A DNA stretch of 64,000 nt, taken from positions 248,001 through 312,000 of the forward strand of contig NZ_JFKA01000003.1 of the NCBI RefSeq assembly GCF_002115755.1, written 5' to 3'. The position numbers were made by a program, and so were the translations under genes. Under the pieces are notes generated by a model. That model worked only from the letters and a program-made list of their open reading frames with translations. It had not been told where the DNA came from and made no database searches. Below, one piece after another: positions 34,421 through 43,107 of this stretch; within the stretch, counting starts at the first letter, position 1; each line of letters starts with the position of its first letter. The stretch comes from Thalassospira mesophila (GTDB taxonomy: Bacteria; Pseudomonadota; Alphaproteobacteria; Rhodospirillales; Thalassospiraceae).

Positions 34421-35371
34421 ATGACAAACCCCGTTACCTTTGATGACCCTGAAAACATAATGGCGCGCGCCGTTTTTGATGCCCGTGCGTTCGAACAAAA
34501 TTTTCGCCATCACAGCGAGCAGGTGAACGGCGTTTGCCTGCATTATGTTGAAGGCGGGCAGGGCGAGCCGGTTTTGCTTATCCCCGGTTGGCCGCAAAGC
34601 TGGTTTGCCTGGCGTTTTGTGATGATGGCGCTGGTGGCACAGGGGCGACGGGTGATTGCGATTGACCCGCGGGGCATGGGCGATTCCGACCACCCGGCCA
34701 GCGGCTATGATATGGCAACGATTGCCGGTGAAATTCGTGCATTTTTGCACCAAACCGGCCTGCTGCGCGCGGGCGGCATAGATGTGGTGGGGCATGATAT
34801 TGGCACATGGATTGGTTATGCGCTGGCGGCGGACTGGCCCGCGGCGGTAAAGCGGCTGGCGGTAGTTGACGGGGCATTACCCGGTATTACGCCACCACCC
34901 CCGGCGGGCATTCCCAGCGCCGCGGCCAACGTGAAAACCTGGCATTTTGCCTTTAACCGGTTAGATGATTTACCCGAAATTTTAATCACCGGGCGCGAAC
35001 GTGCGTTTTTAACCTGGTTATTTGCGGCAAAATCGGTGCAGGGGCATGTGTTTGATGGCCCGACACTGGATGAATATGTGCGGGTTAATACCCGGCCCGG
35101 GGCCCTGCGCGCCGCATTGGCCTATTATAAAACGGCATTTTCACCCGAGGTTTTGGCGCAAGGCAGCGACCGTGCCCAAACAAAGTTAACCATGCCGGTT
35201 TTGGCATACGGTGCCGAATTTGGTGTTGGCCCGGTCTTATTTAACACCATGGCCAAAATTGCGGAGCAGTGCCAGGGCGGCGTGTTGGATGGCGTTGGCC
35301 ATTACATGCCCGAAGAATGCCCTGACAAGCTGGTGGCATGTCTGGTTGAGTTTTGGCGGGCAAGTAATTGA
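34421..35371 (+). CDS. Alpha/beta hydrolase, epoxide-hydrolase-like
   Basis: A 316-residue alpha/beta-fold enzyme. The oxyanion region is LLIPGWPQSWFAW. The nucleophile elbow is DVVGHDIGTWIGY with Asp as nucleophile, not Ser, as in epoxide hydrolases and haloalkane dehalogenases, and the catalytic His is in DGVGHYMPEECP. AGGAAA lies about 8 nt before ATG at 34421. An operator-like site shared with the preceding TetR gene stands just upstream, so it is the probable regulated target. It likely opens an epoxide or cleaves a related substrate in the cytoplasm; the natural substrate is unknown. Confidence 0.87.
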   Translation: MTNPVTFDDPENIMARAVFDARAFEQNFRHHSEQVNGVCLHYVEGGQGEPVLLIPGWPQSWFAWRFVMMALVAQGRRVIAIDPRGMGDSDHPASGYDMATIAGEIRAFLHQTGLLRAGGIDVVGHDIGTWIGYALAADWPAAVKRLAVVDGALPGITPPPPAGIPSAAANVKTWHFAFNRLDDLPEILITGRERAFLTWLFAAKSVQGHVFDGPTLDEYVRVNTRPGALRAALAYYKTAFSPEVLAQGSDRAQTKLTMPVLAYGAEFGVGPVLFNTMAKIAEQCQGGVLDGVGHYMPEECPDKLVACLVEFWRASN

Positions 35372-35426
35372 TCCTGCGTGATTTTTACGGCGTCGAATTA
35401 CGATAGCCCGGTTCGGATTTTTCCCT

Positions 35427-35864
35427 ATGTATCTGTTTTATTCGGCACTGGCACTTTGTGCCGGTGTGATGTTGCCGGTGCAGGCCGCCATGAATGCCCG
35501 GCTGGCAAAACTGATGGGGTCGTCCTTATGGGCGGCCTCGTTTTCGGGGTTTATGTTGACGATTATTTTAGCGCTTGGCGGTTTTATGTCGCTGGGCAGT
35601 TTGCCGCGCATGACCGGGGCGGCGCATGTGCCGTGGTGGGCATGGGTTGGGGGCGTGTGCGGATGTGTGGTTTTGTCGGCCACCACCATTGTGGCCCCCA
35701 AAATTGGCACATCAACCATGATTGCGTTGCTGGTATCGGGGCAGGTGGTTTGTTCGTTGTTGATTGACAGTTTCGGCGTGCTGGGCATGGCGGCACACCC
35801 GTTTGATGTGCGGCGCGCCTGTGCGGCCGGGTTGTTGTTGCTTGCGACGTATTTATTGCGATGA
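35427..35864 (+). CDS. DMT family transporter, DUF606/YdcZ type
   Basis: A 145-residue membrane protein with five hydrophobic segments. Conserved features of the DUF606 family are the N-terminal PVQAAMNARLAK, the central PWWAWVGGVCG, and VVLSATTIVAPKIGTSTMIALLVSGQVVCSLLIDSFG. Family members are half-size relatives of drug/metabolite transporters and act as homo- or heterodimers. The start is ATG at 35427. It follows the hydrolase gene by 55 bp on the same strand and might be co-expressed. The substrate is unknown. Confidence 0.85.
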   Translation: MYLFYSALALCAGVMLPVQAAMNARLAKLMGSSLWAASFSGFMLTIILALGGFMSLGSLPRMTGAAHVPWWAWVGGVCGCVVLSATTIVAPKIGTSTMIALLVSGQVVCSLLIDSFGVLGMAAHPFDVRRACAAGLLLLATYLLR

Positions 35865-36010
35865 CCATAACGGTTGGCCGCACGGCATCATCCGCAATTT
35901 TGACGCAAACCGGGGGCTTGATGTGCGCCTGAGTTGAATTTTATAAGCTGCGTTGCGATATATCCCTGATACAGTTCGGTATTGGCACGTGCGTTAAAAG
36001 GGATGGTTAT

Positions 36011-36922
36011 ATGCGAATACGGCAAATGTTACAGGCTGGCTTTGCTGTTGCTGTCATGCTGGTGGGCGGTGGTGCTGTTGCACCTGCCCATGCGGATCAT
36101 CCAATTATCATGCCGGTACGATCGGACGATCTGGCCGGGGTGCAAAAATGTTATGACGACCCGCAATCGAGCGCGTTTTGCGACAAATGTGCCGGGCCAA
36201 ACAACTATAATCCGTCTTTGACCAATTACGTTATCTTGCGCGAAACCCTGAAAGCCGGGGGGATGCCGGTGCGACTGGTTGGTATTGACTCCCCCAATTC
36301 CGCCCGCAGCCGCCTGATGGTTGAAACCGGGGTGGCAACCGTTAAAGCCGACTGGGATTTTAATATGGATGGCAATAACCAGCTTTTGAAAAGCGATCCG
36401 TTTATTGAAGCCGGGCTTTTGTTCAAAGGGCTTTACGGGCTGGCCGATAATGAAGCCCTGCAAAAGGCAGCAGATATTGGCGATGTTAAAGACCTGAGCG
36501 CGGTTATGAACCCGAACTGGCGGCTGGACTGGCAGGTGCTGCAGGCCATGGAAATTACCGATTTGTACCCGGTCAGCACAAAATCGCAGATGTTTCGCCT
36601 CGTCGCCCGGCATCGCGCCGATTTTACCTTGCTGGAATTTTCACCGAGGCCGGACCTGATGCAGGAATATGACGGGATAAAGCTGGTGCCGGTTGTCGGG
36701 GTAAAAGTGGCGATGCCCAATGCCCAGCATTTTATGGTGTCGCGAAAATCACCGCGTGCGCAGGAAATTGTTGCAGCGCTTAATCGTGGATTACAGATTT
36801 TAAAGCAAACAGGCCTGATTTCGCAATGCCTGGCGCAAGGCGGGCTGGTAAATGCCAGTACCCGGGACTGGCAGGTGTTAAATACCCGCGATCTGGACGG
36901 AAACGGCCAGCGGCTTTTTTAA
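36011..36922 (+). CDS. Periplasmic solute-binding-like protein of unknown ligand
   Basis: A 303-residue protein with a Sec signal peptide of about 28 residues (a basic start, a hydrophobic core, cleavage after AHA). The mature part has four cysteines near its N-terminus (KCYDD, FCDKC) and a two-lobed SBP_bac_3-like pattern: RETLKAGGMPVRLVG, a central DFTLLEFSPRP, and ALNRGLQILKQTGLISQCL near the end. No permease or ATPase gene is adjacent, so it may be a stand-alone sensor or quinoprotein-associated type binding protein. I do not recognise the exact family. Confidence 0.65.
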   Translation: MRIRQMLQAGFAVAVMLVGGGAVAPAHADHPIIMPVRSDDLAGVQKCYDDPQSSAFCDKCAGPNNYNPSLTNYVILRETLKAGGMPVRLVGIDSPNSARSRLMVETGVATVKADWDFNMDGNNQLLKSDPFIEAGLLFKGLYGLADNEALQKAADIGDVKDLSAVMNPNWRLDWQVLQAMEITDLYPVSTKSQMFRLVARHRADFTLLEFSPRPDLMQEYDGIKLVPVVGVKVAMPNAQHFMVSRKSPRAQEIVAALNRGLQILKQTGLISQCLAQGGLVNASTRDWQVLNTRDLDGNGQRLF

Positions 36923-37052
36923 CGCGATCTCGATAAATCATGATTGATCTGGCCCGGCGCGATCTGTTTGATTGTTCGTGTCTGAATTGCGTGGTTTGTT
37001 AACGCTTCGTCGTTATTGTTCGCGCACGAATATCGATGTGCGTTCTGATCAA

Positions 37053-39479
37053 ATGGTTGAAAATTCATTGTCTGACCTGGGCGAGATGTTTTATTCGGCG
37101 CTTGACCTGTTCGAGGCCGGTCATTTCGCGGAGGCTGAAGATGCCTGCCGCATGTTAACGCTTGCTTACCCGCAGGCGGTTGAACCTATGCATCTGGCGG
37201 GTCTGGTTGCCTTGCAACAGGGGCGTTATGACATCGCCAGCGAACGCATGGGCCGCGCCGCCATTGCCGATGCCAGCAATGCCGAAATTCAGCATGACCA
37301 TGCGCGCGCCCTGAAGGCGGCGGGCAAAAAACGCGATGCCATCGGGGCCTTTAAACGCGCCATTCGGCTGTGCCCTGATACACCGTCGCTTTATTGCAAC
37401 CTTGCCAACACCTATCGCGAACTTGGTGATCTTGACCATGCACGCGAAAATTACCTGATTGCGTTGGGTCTTGCCCCTGATAGTGCCGATATTAATGCCA
37501 ATTATGCCGCCTGCTTGCGCGATAGTGGCGATTTAAGCGGGGCCGAAGCCGCCTGCCGACATGCGTTGTCATTGCGCGAAGACATTGTGATGGCGCTGGT
37601 GTTGCTGGGGCAAATCCTGCTTGATCAGGGGCGCATTGTTTCGGCCAGTGACCCGCTGATGCGGGCCTTGCGCCTGGCGCCGGGCCATAAAACCGCATTA
37701 ACGGCCTATGGCGAGGCCCTGTTCCGTCTGGGCCAGTTTGCCGGGGCGTTACATTGTTTACGCCAGGTTCTGGCACTTGACCCCGAAGCCGAAGGCGCGC
37801 GTCGGACATTGGCGTTGCTGAATTTGCGCACCGGGCAGGGGGCCGAAGCGATTGCCTCGCTCGACCCGCTTTTGCGCCGTTATCCCGATGATCCCGAACT
37901 GTTGTTAATGATGGGCGAGGGGCTGAGCCTGTCGGGGCGTCATAACGAGGCGGTTGAACGGTTTGGCGCGGCCATCGGGGCTGGCGGTGGCGATGATGCC
38001 GTTTTTCGGTTGGCTGTCGAACTGTCAGAACAGACCGATGCGCAGATGGCGCACGAAGTTTTGCAAAAAACCATTGATCGCAAAATTCGCAATGGCGAGG
38101 ACGCGACCCTGTTTCGCACCGCGCGCAGATTGCTGTTTTCGCCGGTACCGGTCGATATAAATGCCCAGAATGACGAAGTCGTGCGTGATATTGTTGAAGA
38201 TGCAACATCGTCACAGCAAGACAGCGGTTCGCCCGCCGCCCCGGGCCGGATCGACCCGATGACCCTGACACGGTTTCCCCCGGTATGGCGTGCGGCGTTA
38301 CGGCCCCAAGGCGATGCGCAACTGGTGGCGGTTGGCCGTTATTGGGAGCAATTGGCGGCTGATGCCAATGTGCCATCGGCGGCACCGGCAACCTCGACCA
38401 CGGGCCGCAAGGTGCGGTTGGGCGTTGTCTCGGCCAATATGTGCAATAATGGCATCGGGCGCTGGGTGGCGGGTTTTGTGGCGGCCCTTGATCGTGACCG
38501 GTTTGATATTACGGTTATTCGTCCGCCCCTGGGCGAGGACGATATTACATCGCGCATAGATGCCAATGCCGATCTGGTGGTGCGTTTGCCGCTGGACCCG
38601 AAACATTCTGCCGGGGTTATCGCCGGGCTTGAATTTGATGTTTTGCATTATGTCGATGCCCAGGCCGATGCCTATACCATGTTGCTGGCAAGCTGGCGCC
38701 TGGCCCCGATACAGGTGGCGGGCGGCGGCATTGCGGCAACTACCGGCCTGTCGAACATGGATTTCCATTTTGTTGCTGATGACTGGGAAGCCGCAGGCGG
38801 CGAAGCGCGCTATACCGAAACACTGGTGCGGTTGCCCGGCCTGTTTGTGAATGGCGAATGCCCGGTGGTGCCCAATCATTCCCCGCGTGATTTGCAACGC
38901 CAGTGGCGGATCGATGAAGACCGTAACAGTTATTTGTGCCCGCAGCCGCTGGATGTGCTAAGTGCCGATTTTGACCCGCTGATCGCCGAAATTTTGCGGT
39001 TAGATGAAACAGCCGAACTGTTACTGATTGCGCCGGAGCGCGATACCTGGGACGCGGCATGGGGGCGCAGGTTTGCCGTTAATCATGGCGATGTTGCCGG
39101 GCGGATGCGTTTTGTGAATGTGCGCAACCGGGCCGAAATGCTGTCGTTGCTGGGCGCGGTTGATGTGGTGCTGGAAAGCCCGGCCTGGAACGATGCCATG
39201 CTGGGGTTTGATTGCCTTGGGCTGGGCGTGCCGCTGGTGACATTGCCGGGCAAAGAAGCACGAACACGGCGCAGCCATACCTGCTATCGCGAAATTTCGG
39301 TGTTTGACTGTGTTGCCTATAATTCGGCCGATTATGTTGAAACCGCGCTGACACTGGCAACCGATAAACGCCGCCGGTCGGTGATTGCACAGGCCATTCG
39401 CACCCGGTCCCATGTTCTGTTTGGCCAGAAAGAATCCTTTATCGCCTATATGGATTTTCTTGAAAAGCAAACGGCCTGA
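37053..39479 (+). CDS. TPR protein with GT41 (SPINDLY/OGT-like) domain, probably catalytically altered
   Basis: About 808 residues. The N-terminal half (about 5-360) carries roughly nine to ten tetratricopeptide repeats, for example NLANTYRELGDLDHARENYL. A low-complexity linker lies at about 380-420. The C-terminal half (about 450-800) resembles O-GlcNAc transferase: SWRLAPIQV, ATTGLSNMDF, TETLVRLPG and GVPLVTLPGKEARTRRSH. By eye, the positions of the human OGT residues K842 and H920 hold Val and Ala, so activity or donor may differ. Start ATG 37053 is a choice; the frame is open back to 36972. No flagellin or adhesin gene is adjacent. Confidence 0.75.
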   Translation: MVENSLSDLGEMFYSALDLFEAGHFAEAEDACRMLTLAYPQAVEPMHLAGLVALQQGRYDIASERMGRAAIADASNAEIQHDHARALKAAGKKRDAIGAFKRAIRLCPDTPSLYCNLANTYRELGDLDHARENYLIALGLAPDSADINANYAACLRDSGDLSGAEAACRHALSLREDIVMALVLLGQILLDQGRIVSASDPLMRALRLAPGHKTALTAYGEALFRLGQFAGALHCLRQVLALDPEAEGARRTLALLNLRTGQGAEAIASLDPLLRRYPDDPELLLMMGEGLSLSGRHNEAVERFGAAIGAGGGDDAVFRLAVELSEQTDAQMAHEVLQKTIDRKIRNGEDATLFRTARRLLFSPVPVDINAQNDEVVRDIVEDATSSQQDSGSPAAPGRIDPMTLTRFPPVWRAALRPQGDAQLVAVGRYWEQLAADANVPSAAPATSTTGRKVRLGVVSANMCNNGIGRWVAGFVAALDRDRFDITVIRPPLGEDDITSRIDANADLVVRLPLDPKHSAGVIAGLEFDVLHYVDAQADAYTMLLASWRLAPIQVAGGGIAATTGLSNMDFHFVADDWEAAGGEARYTETLVRLPGLFVNGECPVVPNHSPRDLQRQWRIDEDRNSYLCPQPLDVLSADFDPLIAEILRLDETAELLLIAPERDTWDAAWGRRFAVNHGDVAGRMRFVNVRNRAEMLSLLGAVDVVLESPAWNDAMLGFDCLGLGVPLVTLPGKEARTRRSHTCYREISVFDCVAYNSADYVETALTLATDKRRRSVIAQAIRTRSHVLFGQKESFIAYMDFLEKQTA

Positions 39480-39502
39480 CATCGCTGTTCAGGCCGTTTT
39501 AA
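39469..39502. terminator. Terminator overlapping the TPR gene stop
   Basis: AAACGGCCTGA (39469-39479) pairs with TCAGGCCGTTT (39489-39499) around a 9-nt loop, followed by TAAC. The left arm contains the stop codon. It lies between convergent genes and can serve both. Confidence 0.8.
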
Positions 39503-39542
39503 CAGCCGTGTCTTTCGATGGGCCAGAAATTTGGGTGATGCT

Positions 39543-40043
39543 TTAGCTTAGTGCATCAATATCGGCATCGGACAAGGCGGCGGGCACGATGGTCAGGGGC
39601 AGGCGAAGCTGGCCTACCACATCGCTTTTGGTCAGGGCCGTAATCAGCGGGCCGGGGCCTTCGTTATTGGCACTGGCGGCCAGCACCAGAATGGAAATCT
39701 GTTCTTCTTCCAGCACGCTTAGAAGTTCATCCTTGATGCGGCCTTCGCGAATGAACAAAAGCGGCATAAAACCGGTTTGTTCGTGAACATACCCGGCCAG
39801 ATCGTTGATCCGGCTTTCGGCGTTTTCGCGGGCTTCTTCCTGCATCAAATCGCCAACGGCCATCCAGTGCTGAAATTCGGCGGGTTCAATAACGCTCAGC
39901 AGTGCAACCCGGCCACCGGTATGTTGTGCGCGGCGACAGGCATATCGTAATGCCTTGGTCATTTCATCGCTGTCATCGACAACTACCAGGAAGGTTCGGT
40001 TGTTCGAACTTAGTAATTCTCGATCATCTTGGTTGGAGTTCAT
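39543..40043 (-). CDS. Universal stress protein family protein
   Basis: About 166 residues of a single UspA domain. It begins RTFLVVVDDSDEMTKALRYA, the strand-and-loop that binds the nucleotide base, and has LVLAAS followed by a Gly-poor loop at about 125-140. The usual ATP-binding G-x2-G-x9-G-S/T is not obvious (NNEGPGPLITALTKSDVV), so nucleotide binding is doubtful. AGGAA lies about 8 nt before ATG at 40043; the extension to 40115 is not supported. It is a cytoplasmic stress protein of unclear target, transcribed alone toward the TPR gene. Confidence 0.82.
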   Translation of the reverse strand: MNSNQDDRELLSSNNRTFLVVVDDSDEMTKALRYACRRAQHTGGRVALLSVIEPAEFQHWMAVGDLMQEEARENAESRINDLAGYVHEQTGFMPLLFIREGRIKDELLSVLEEEQISILVLAASANNEGPGPLITALTKSDVVGQLRLPLTIVPAALSDADIDALS

Positions 40044-40320
40044 AGGTTCCTGCCCTGTGATGATTTTTACAGTGGGGTTGTGGTGTCGCCACAACACAGA
40101 CTGTGAGGGCACCATATTTTTTGAAATTGTGCCGCATCAAAGGGCGATTATCCAAGCTATTTTTAGCCGGTTTGGCGCATGGCTGCATGCAATAAATTGA
40201 CAGAAGGTGGGCTTGACAGCATGTTCGGGGCTTGGTTTCTCGCCTGAAACCAGTGTTTTCGGGATTTATCGCAGTGCGACATAAACCCTAAAGTATCGGT
40301 CTGATTAAAAGAAACATACT

Positions 40321-41172
40321 TTAGTTTTTACGAAATAAAACACTGGCGATCCACCCGGCAATGGCCGCAATAATCACGGCGATGATGCCATAAAGTGCGG
40401 AATAGCGGTGGGCAAAGTCATAAACGTCGGCGCTGATGCCGGTTTTTGATACCACAAGCGGTGTGCTTTTGATGCTGGCAATTCGCCCGTCGCGGATCAA
40501 ATAAACGTCAATCACATAGGTGCCGGTCGGGGTGTTGGCAGGGAAATGCACATCGGTCCGAAACAGCTGGTTGGACAGAAAGCTGATTTTGGCGGGCTTG
40601 TCGTTAAACAGGCCGACATATTCCATATTGCGCAGCAAGGCATCGCGATACAGACTGTCGTCGGTATCGTCACCGTCCATCGTGGTGACAAATCGCTGGT
40701 TTTGCAAACCGATGTGATACGAGGCTAACAACCGGTCATTGGCGATCAGTTCGATCGGGCGACTGGCGGCTGTGGCGTAATATGTCGGGACATTGCGCAC
40801 ATAAGCACTTTTGGTATTGATCCAGATCCCTGCCTTGCGCTCCTTGCGGCGCACGACCATGTCGCGTTCCGGGCCGCGCACCGTGATAACCACGTCGCCC
40901 TTGTTTTCAATCGCGCCAAAAAGCAGTACATCGGTGCCGGTGAACCCGGTGCTAATTGCGACCAGATGGTTGGATAAATCAACCACCAGCGGGTCGGCCC
41001 GCGCCGGTTTTGAGGCTAGCATGGCGCTAAAAAACAGGGTGGCTATCAAAACAAGTGCAGGAAAAAGACGATTACGCGTGATGGTTTTCGGGCCTTGCAA
41101 ATCACGGTGGTGCACTGGTCGTTGTGCAACGAATGTGGCGTCGAAGGGGGCAACCGGAAAAGATGTTGCCAT
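40321..41172 (-). CDS. TIGR02186 family membrane-anchored protein
   Basis: About 283 residues with an N-terminal membrane segment or signal (about 38-58, ending ASKPARA) and a C-terminal membrane segment (about 258-279, IIAVIIAAIAGWIASVLF). The part between is periplasmic, with VVDLSNHLVAISTGFTGTDVLLFGA, which I recognise as the TIGR02186 family of alphaproteobacteria. The function is unknown. Its ATG at 41172 shares the final A of the TauE stop codon, so translation is coupled. This pairing with a TauE/SafE exporter is common in the class and suggests a joint role in sulfur-anion export or assembly. Confidence 0.88.
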   Translation of the reverse strand: MATSFPVAPFDATFVAQRPVHHRDLQGPKTITRNRLFPALVLIATLFFSAMLASKPARADPLVVDLSNHLVAISTGFTGTDVLLFGAIENKGDVVITVRGPERDMVVRRKERKAGIWINTKSAYVRNVPTYYATAASRPIELIANDRLLASYHIGLQNQRFVTTMDGDDTDDSLYRDALLRNMEYVGLFNDKPAKISFLSNQLFRTDVHFPANTPTGTYVIDVYLIRDGRIASIKSTPLVVSKTGISADVYDFAHRYSALYGIIAVIIAAIAGWIASVLFRKN

Positions 41173-42095
41173 CACAAATTCCCCGGGGCAACGGAGAACA
41201 AATCGTTCGGGGTGATCACCAGGTCGAGCGCCAGCTTGATACAGACAATTAAAACAAGGGCCGCCAATCCGGCACGGAGATATTCTGCCTTGATCTTGGC
41301 GCCAAACCTGGCCCCGAACTGGGCGCCAACAACCGCACCAGAAACCAAAAGCAATGCCAGCGCCACATCAACGGTGTGGGTCTGGATGGATTGCAAAATG
41401 GTCACGTTGGCGGAGACAAAAATGATCTGGAATAAAGAGGTGCCGATAACCACGCTGGTAGGCATGCCCAGAATGTAAATCATGGCCGGGACCATGACAA
41501 AGCCGCCACCAACCCCCATCAGGGCGGTTAGCAAGCCCACCAGAAACCCGACCAGAAGCGGCAGCAACGCGCTGACATAAAGGCCGGAACGATAGAACCG
41601 AACCTTAAGCGGCAGACGATGGAAAAAGCCGTGCTGGTGTTTTTTGTTCCGCCGGATGGTGCCACTTTTGCGACGGGTGCGGAAAATGGCGCGTGATGCT
41701 TCGATCATCATCATGCCGCCAATGGTGCCCAGAAACACTACATAACACAGGGAAATGACCAGATCGATCTGCCCGAGAGAGCGCAACCAGGCAAAGATAC
41801 CCACCCCGGAGGACGACCCGACAAGGCCGCCAGCCAGCAAGACCAGCCCCATTTTGACATCGACATTGCCGCGTCGCCAATGAACGATGACACCCGACAA
41901 TGAGGACGCAACAATTTGATTGGCAGCAGTCGCAACTGATACCGCAGGGGGAATGCCAAAAAAGATCAAAAGCGGTGTGATTAAAAAACCACCGCCAACG
42001 CCGAACAATCCGGACACAAATCCGACGCCGCCGCCAAGACCTAAAATTAGCAGTACATTTACCGACATCTCGGCGATAGGCAGATAGATTTGCAT
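41172..42095 (-). CDS. TauE/SafE family sulfite/sulfonate exporter
   Basis: About 307 residues with eight or so membrane segments. Each half contains the family repeat: LGLGGGVGFVSGLFGVGGGFLI near the start and VGFLVGLLTALMGVGGGFVMVP in the middle, both split here only for description. TauE/SafE proteins export sulfite or sulfonate-derived anions. The start at ATG 42095 (MQIYLPIAEMSVN) is the common N-terminus of this alphaproteobacterial group, although no clear ribosome-binding site precedes it. It is divergent from the TusA-like gene and coupled to the TIGR02186 gene, which fits a sulfur-handling locus. Confidence 0.9.
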   Translation of the reverse strand: MQIYLPIAEMSVNVLLILGLGGGVGFVSGLFGVGGGFLITPLLIFFGIPPAVSVATAANQIVASSLSGVIVHWRRGNVDVKMGLVLLAGGLVGSSSGVGIFAWLRSLGQIDLVISLCYVVFLGTIGGMMMIEASRAIFRTRRKSGTIRRNKKHQHGFFHRLPLKVRFYRSGLYVSALLPLLVGFLVGLLTALMGVGGGFVMVPAMIYILGMPTSVVIGTSLFQIIFVSANVTILQSIQTHTVDVALALLLVSGAVVGAQFGARFGAKIKAEYLRAGLAALVLIVCIKLALDLVITPNDLFSVAPGNL

Positions 42096-42228
42096 TGCGG
42101 CAGCACAGGCGTGAGCGTTTGATTGATTATTGAACGCCAGTCTAACATATTGTGCAAATGCAACAATCGCCAAATCATCGGGAACGGCATTTGTCTGCCC
42201 CGATGGACAGAATTATAAGGAAAAAGCC

Positions 42229-42495
42229 ATGACAGCAGCCTCACAGGAACCTTTCAGCCTGGTTCTGGATGCGCGCGGGTTGATGTGCCCGATGCCGGTT
42301 TTAAAGACCAAAAAGGCATTGCGCGATGTTCCGGCAGGTGGCGTGATAAAGGTGATGGCCACGGACCCCGGATCGGTGGCAGACATGAAGTCATTTTGTG
42401 AGATGACCGGCAACGTTTTGCTGGCTTCTTTACGCGAAGATGACGTGTTTGTTTACCATATCGAACATCGACCGGGATTGCGGGACTTAAAATGA
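42229..42495 (+). CDS. TusA-like sulfurtransferase
   Basis: An 88-residue protein. After a short N-terminal tail it reads VLDARGLMCPMPVLKTKKAL, with the conserved CP-x-P motif whose cysteine carries the persulfide, then KVMATDPGSVADMKSFCEM, the second helix of the TusA fold. TusA-like proteins relay sulfur for tRNA thiolation, molybdenum cofactor or sulfur oxidation. AAGGA lies about 9 nt before ATG at 42229. It is divergent from the TauE/TIGR02186 operon and overlaps the downstream acetyltransferase by 4 bp, so it probably serves in sulfite or sulfur handling rather than in the core tRNA pathway. Confidence 0.9.
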   Translation: MTAASQEPFSLVLDARGLMCPMPVLKTKKALRDVPAGGVIKVMATDPGSVADMKSFCEMTGNVLLASLREDDVFVYHIEHRPGLRDLK

Positions 42496-42980
42496 TGAAT
42501 GACCTTGACCTGGACTGGTGGAGTGGCCCGTTTGACGAGCTTGGCGTGCGAAACCTGCACGACCTGCTGATGCTGCGCCAGCAAATTTTTATTATCGAAC
42601 AAAATTGCATTTTTTCGGAAATAGACGGGCTGGACCCGGTGTCACTGCATGTTATTGGCACCCGAAATGGCCAAATCGTTGCTGCCACCCGGATTGTGCC
42701 TGCCGGCGTTGACCCGCATCACCACGAACAGGGGACAGACCCGGCGATTGGCCGTGTGGTGGCGGCAATGGAGGTGCGGGGCAAGGGAATTGGCCGCAAA
42801 ATTATGCAGCAATCGATTGAGGCATGTGAAAAACACTTTCCCGATCAGGGTATTTTTCTGAACGGGCAGTATCATCTGGCCGGGTTTTATCAGGGGTTGG
42901 GGTTTGTGTCAGAAGGGGATCCGTTTGATGAAGACGGCATTCCCCATATTGCCATGCGCCGACCAGCCCCGGCAAAATGA
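42492..42980 (+). CDS. ElaA-like GNAT acetyltransferase
   Basis: A 162-residue protein of the ElaA type. It starts with a short extension, then HDLLMLRQQIFIIEQNCIFSEIDGLD, the ElaA N-terminal signature, followed by AIGRVVAAMEVRGKGIGRKIM, the acetyl-CoA-binding motif A (V-x-x-x-x-R-G-x-G-I-G), and FLNGQYHLAGFYQGLGFVSEG. Its start codon overlaps the TusA-like stop by four bases (ATGA), so the two are translationally coupled. The acceptor is unknown. Confidence 0.9.
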   Translation: MMNDLDLDWWSGPFDELGVRNLHDLLMLRQQIFIIEQNCIFSEIDGLDPVSLHVIGTRNGQIVAATRIVPAGVDPHHHEQGTDPAIGRVVAAMEVRGKGIGRKIMQQSIEACEKHFPDQGIFLNGQYHLAGFYQGLGFVSEGDPFDEDGIPHIAMRRPAPAK

Positions 42981-43054
42981 GGCCAAATGACGCCACACGG
43001 AAGAATGCCGGTCGCTATCGATAAGGCGGGGAACCATCATTACAGGGCAGGCAA

Positions 43055-43092
43055 GCGGCGCCGGTGCTGCGATGCCGGTTAAACGGCGCCGC
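43055..43092. repeat. GC-rich hairpin between convergent genes
   Basis: GCGGCGCCG (43055-43063) and CGGCGCCGC (43084-43092) are perfect 9-base arms around a 20-nt loop. It lies between the ElaA-like stop and the DUF2336 stop. No T-run follows, so it may be a transcription barrier or factor-dependent terminator rather than a classical intrinsic one. Confidence 0.6.
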
Positions 43093-43107
43093 AGACCGGA
43101 ACGTGCT

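Noticed and set aside
40233-40252. Hairpin TGGTTTC and GAAACCA upstream of the stress-protein gene
   Set aside because: There is no T-run and it lies in the promoter-side gap of the stress-protein gene, so it cannot be called a terminator; too short to call an operator.
40288-40324. Inverted repeat CTAAAGTAT and ATACTTTAG overlapping the TIGR02186 stop
   Set aside because: It is a perfect 9-base repeat, but the stem is AT-rich, the loop long and no T-run follows in the reading direction, so terminator function is not supported.
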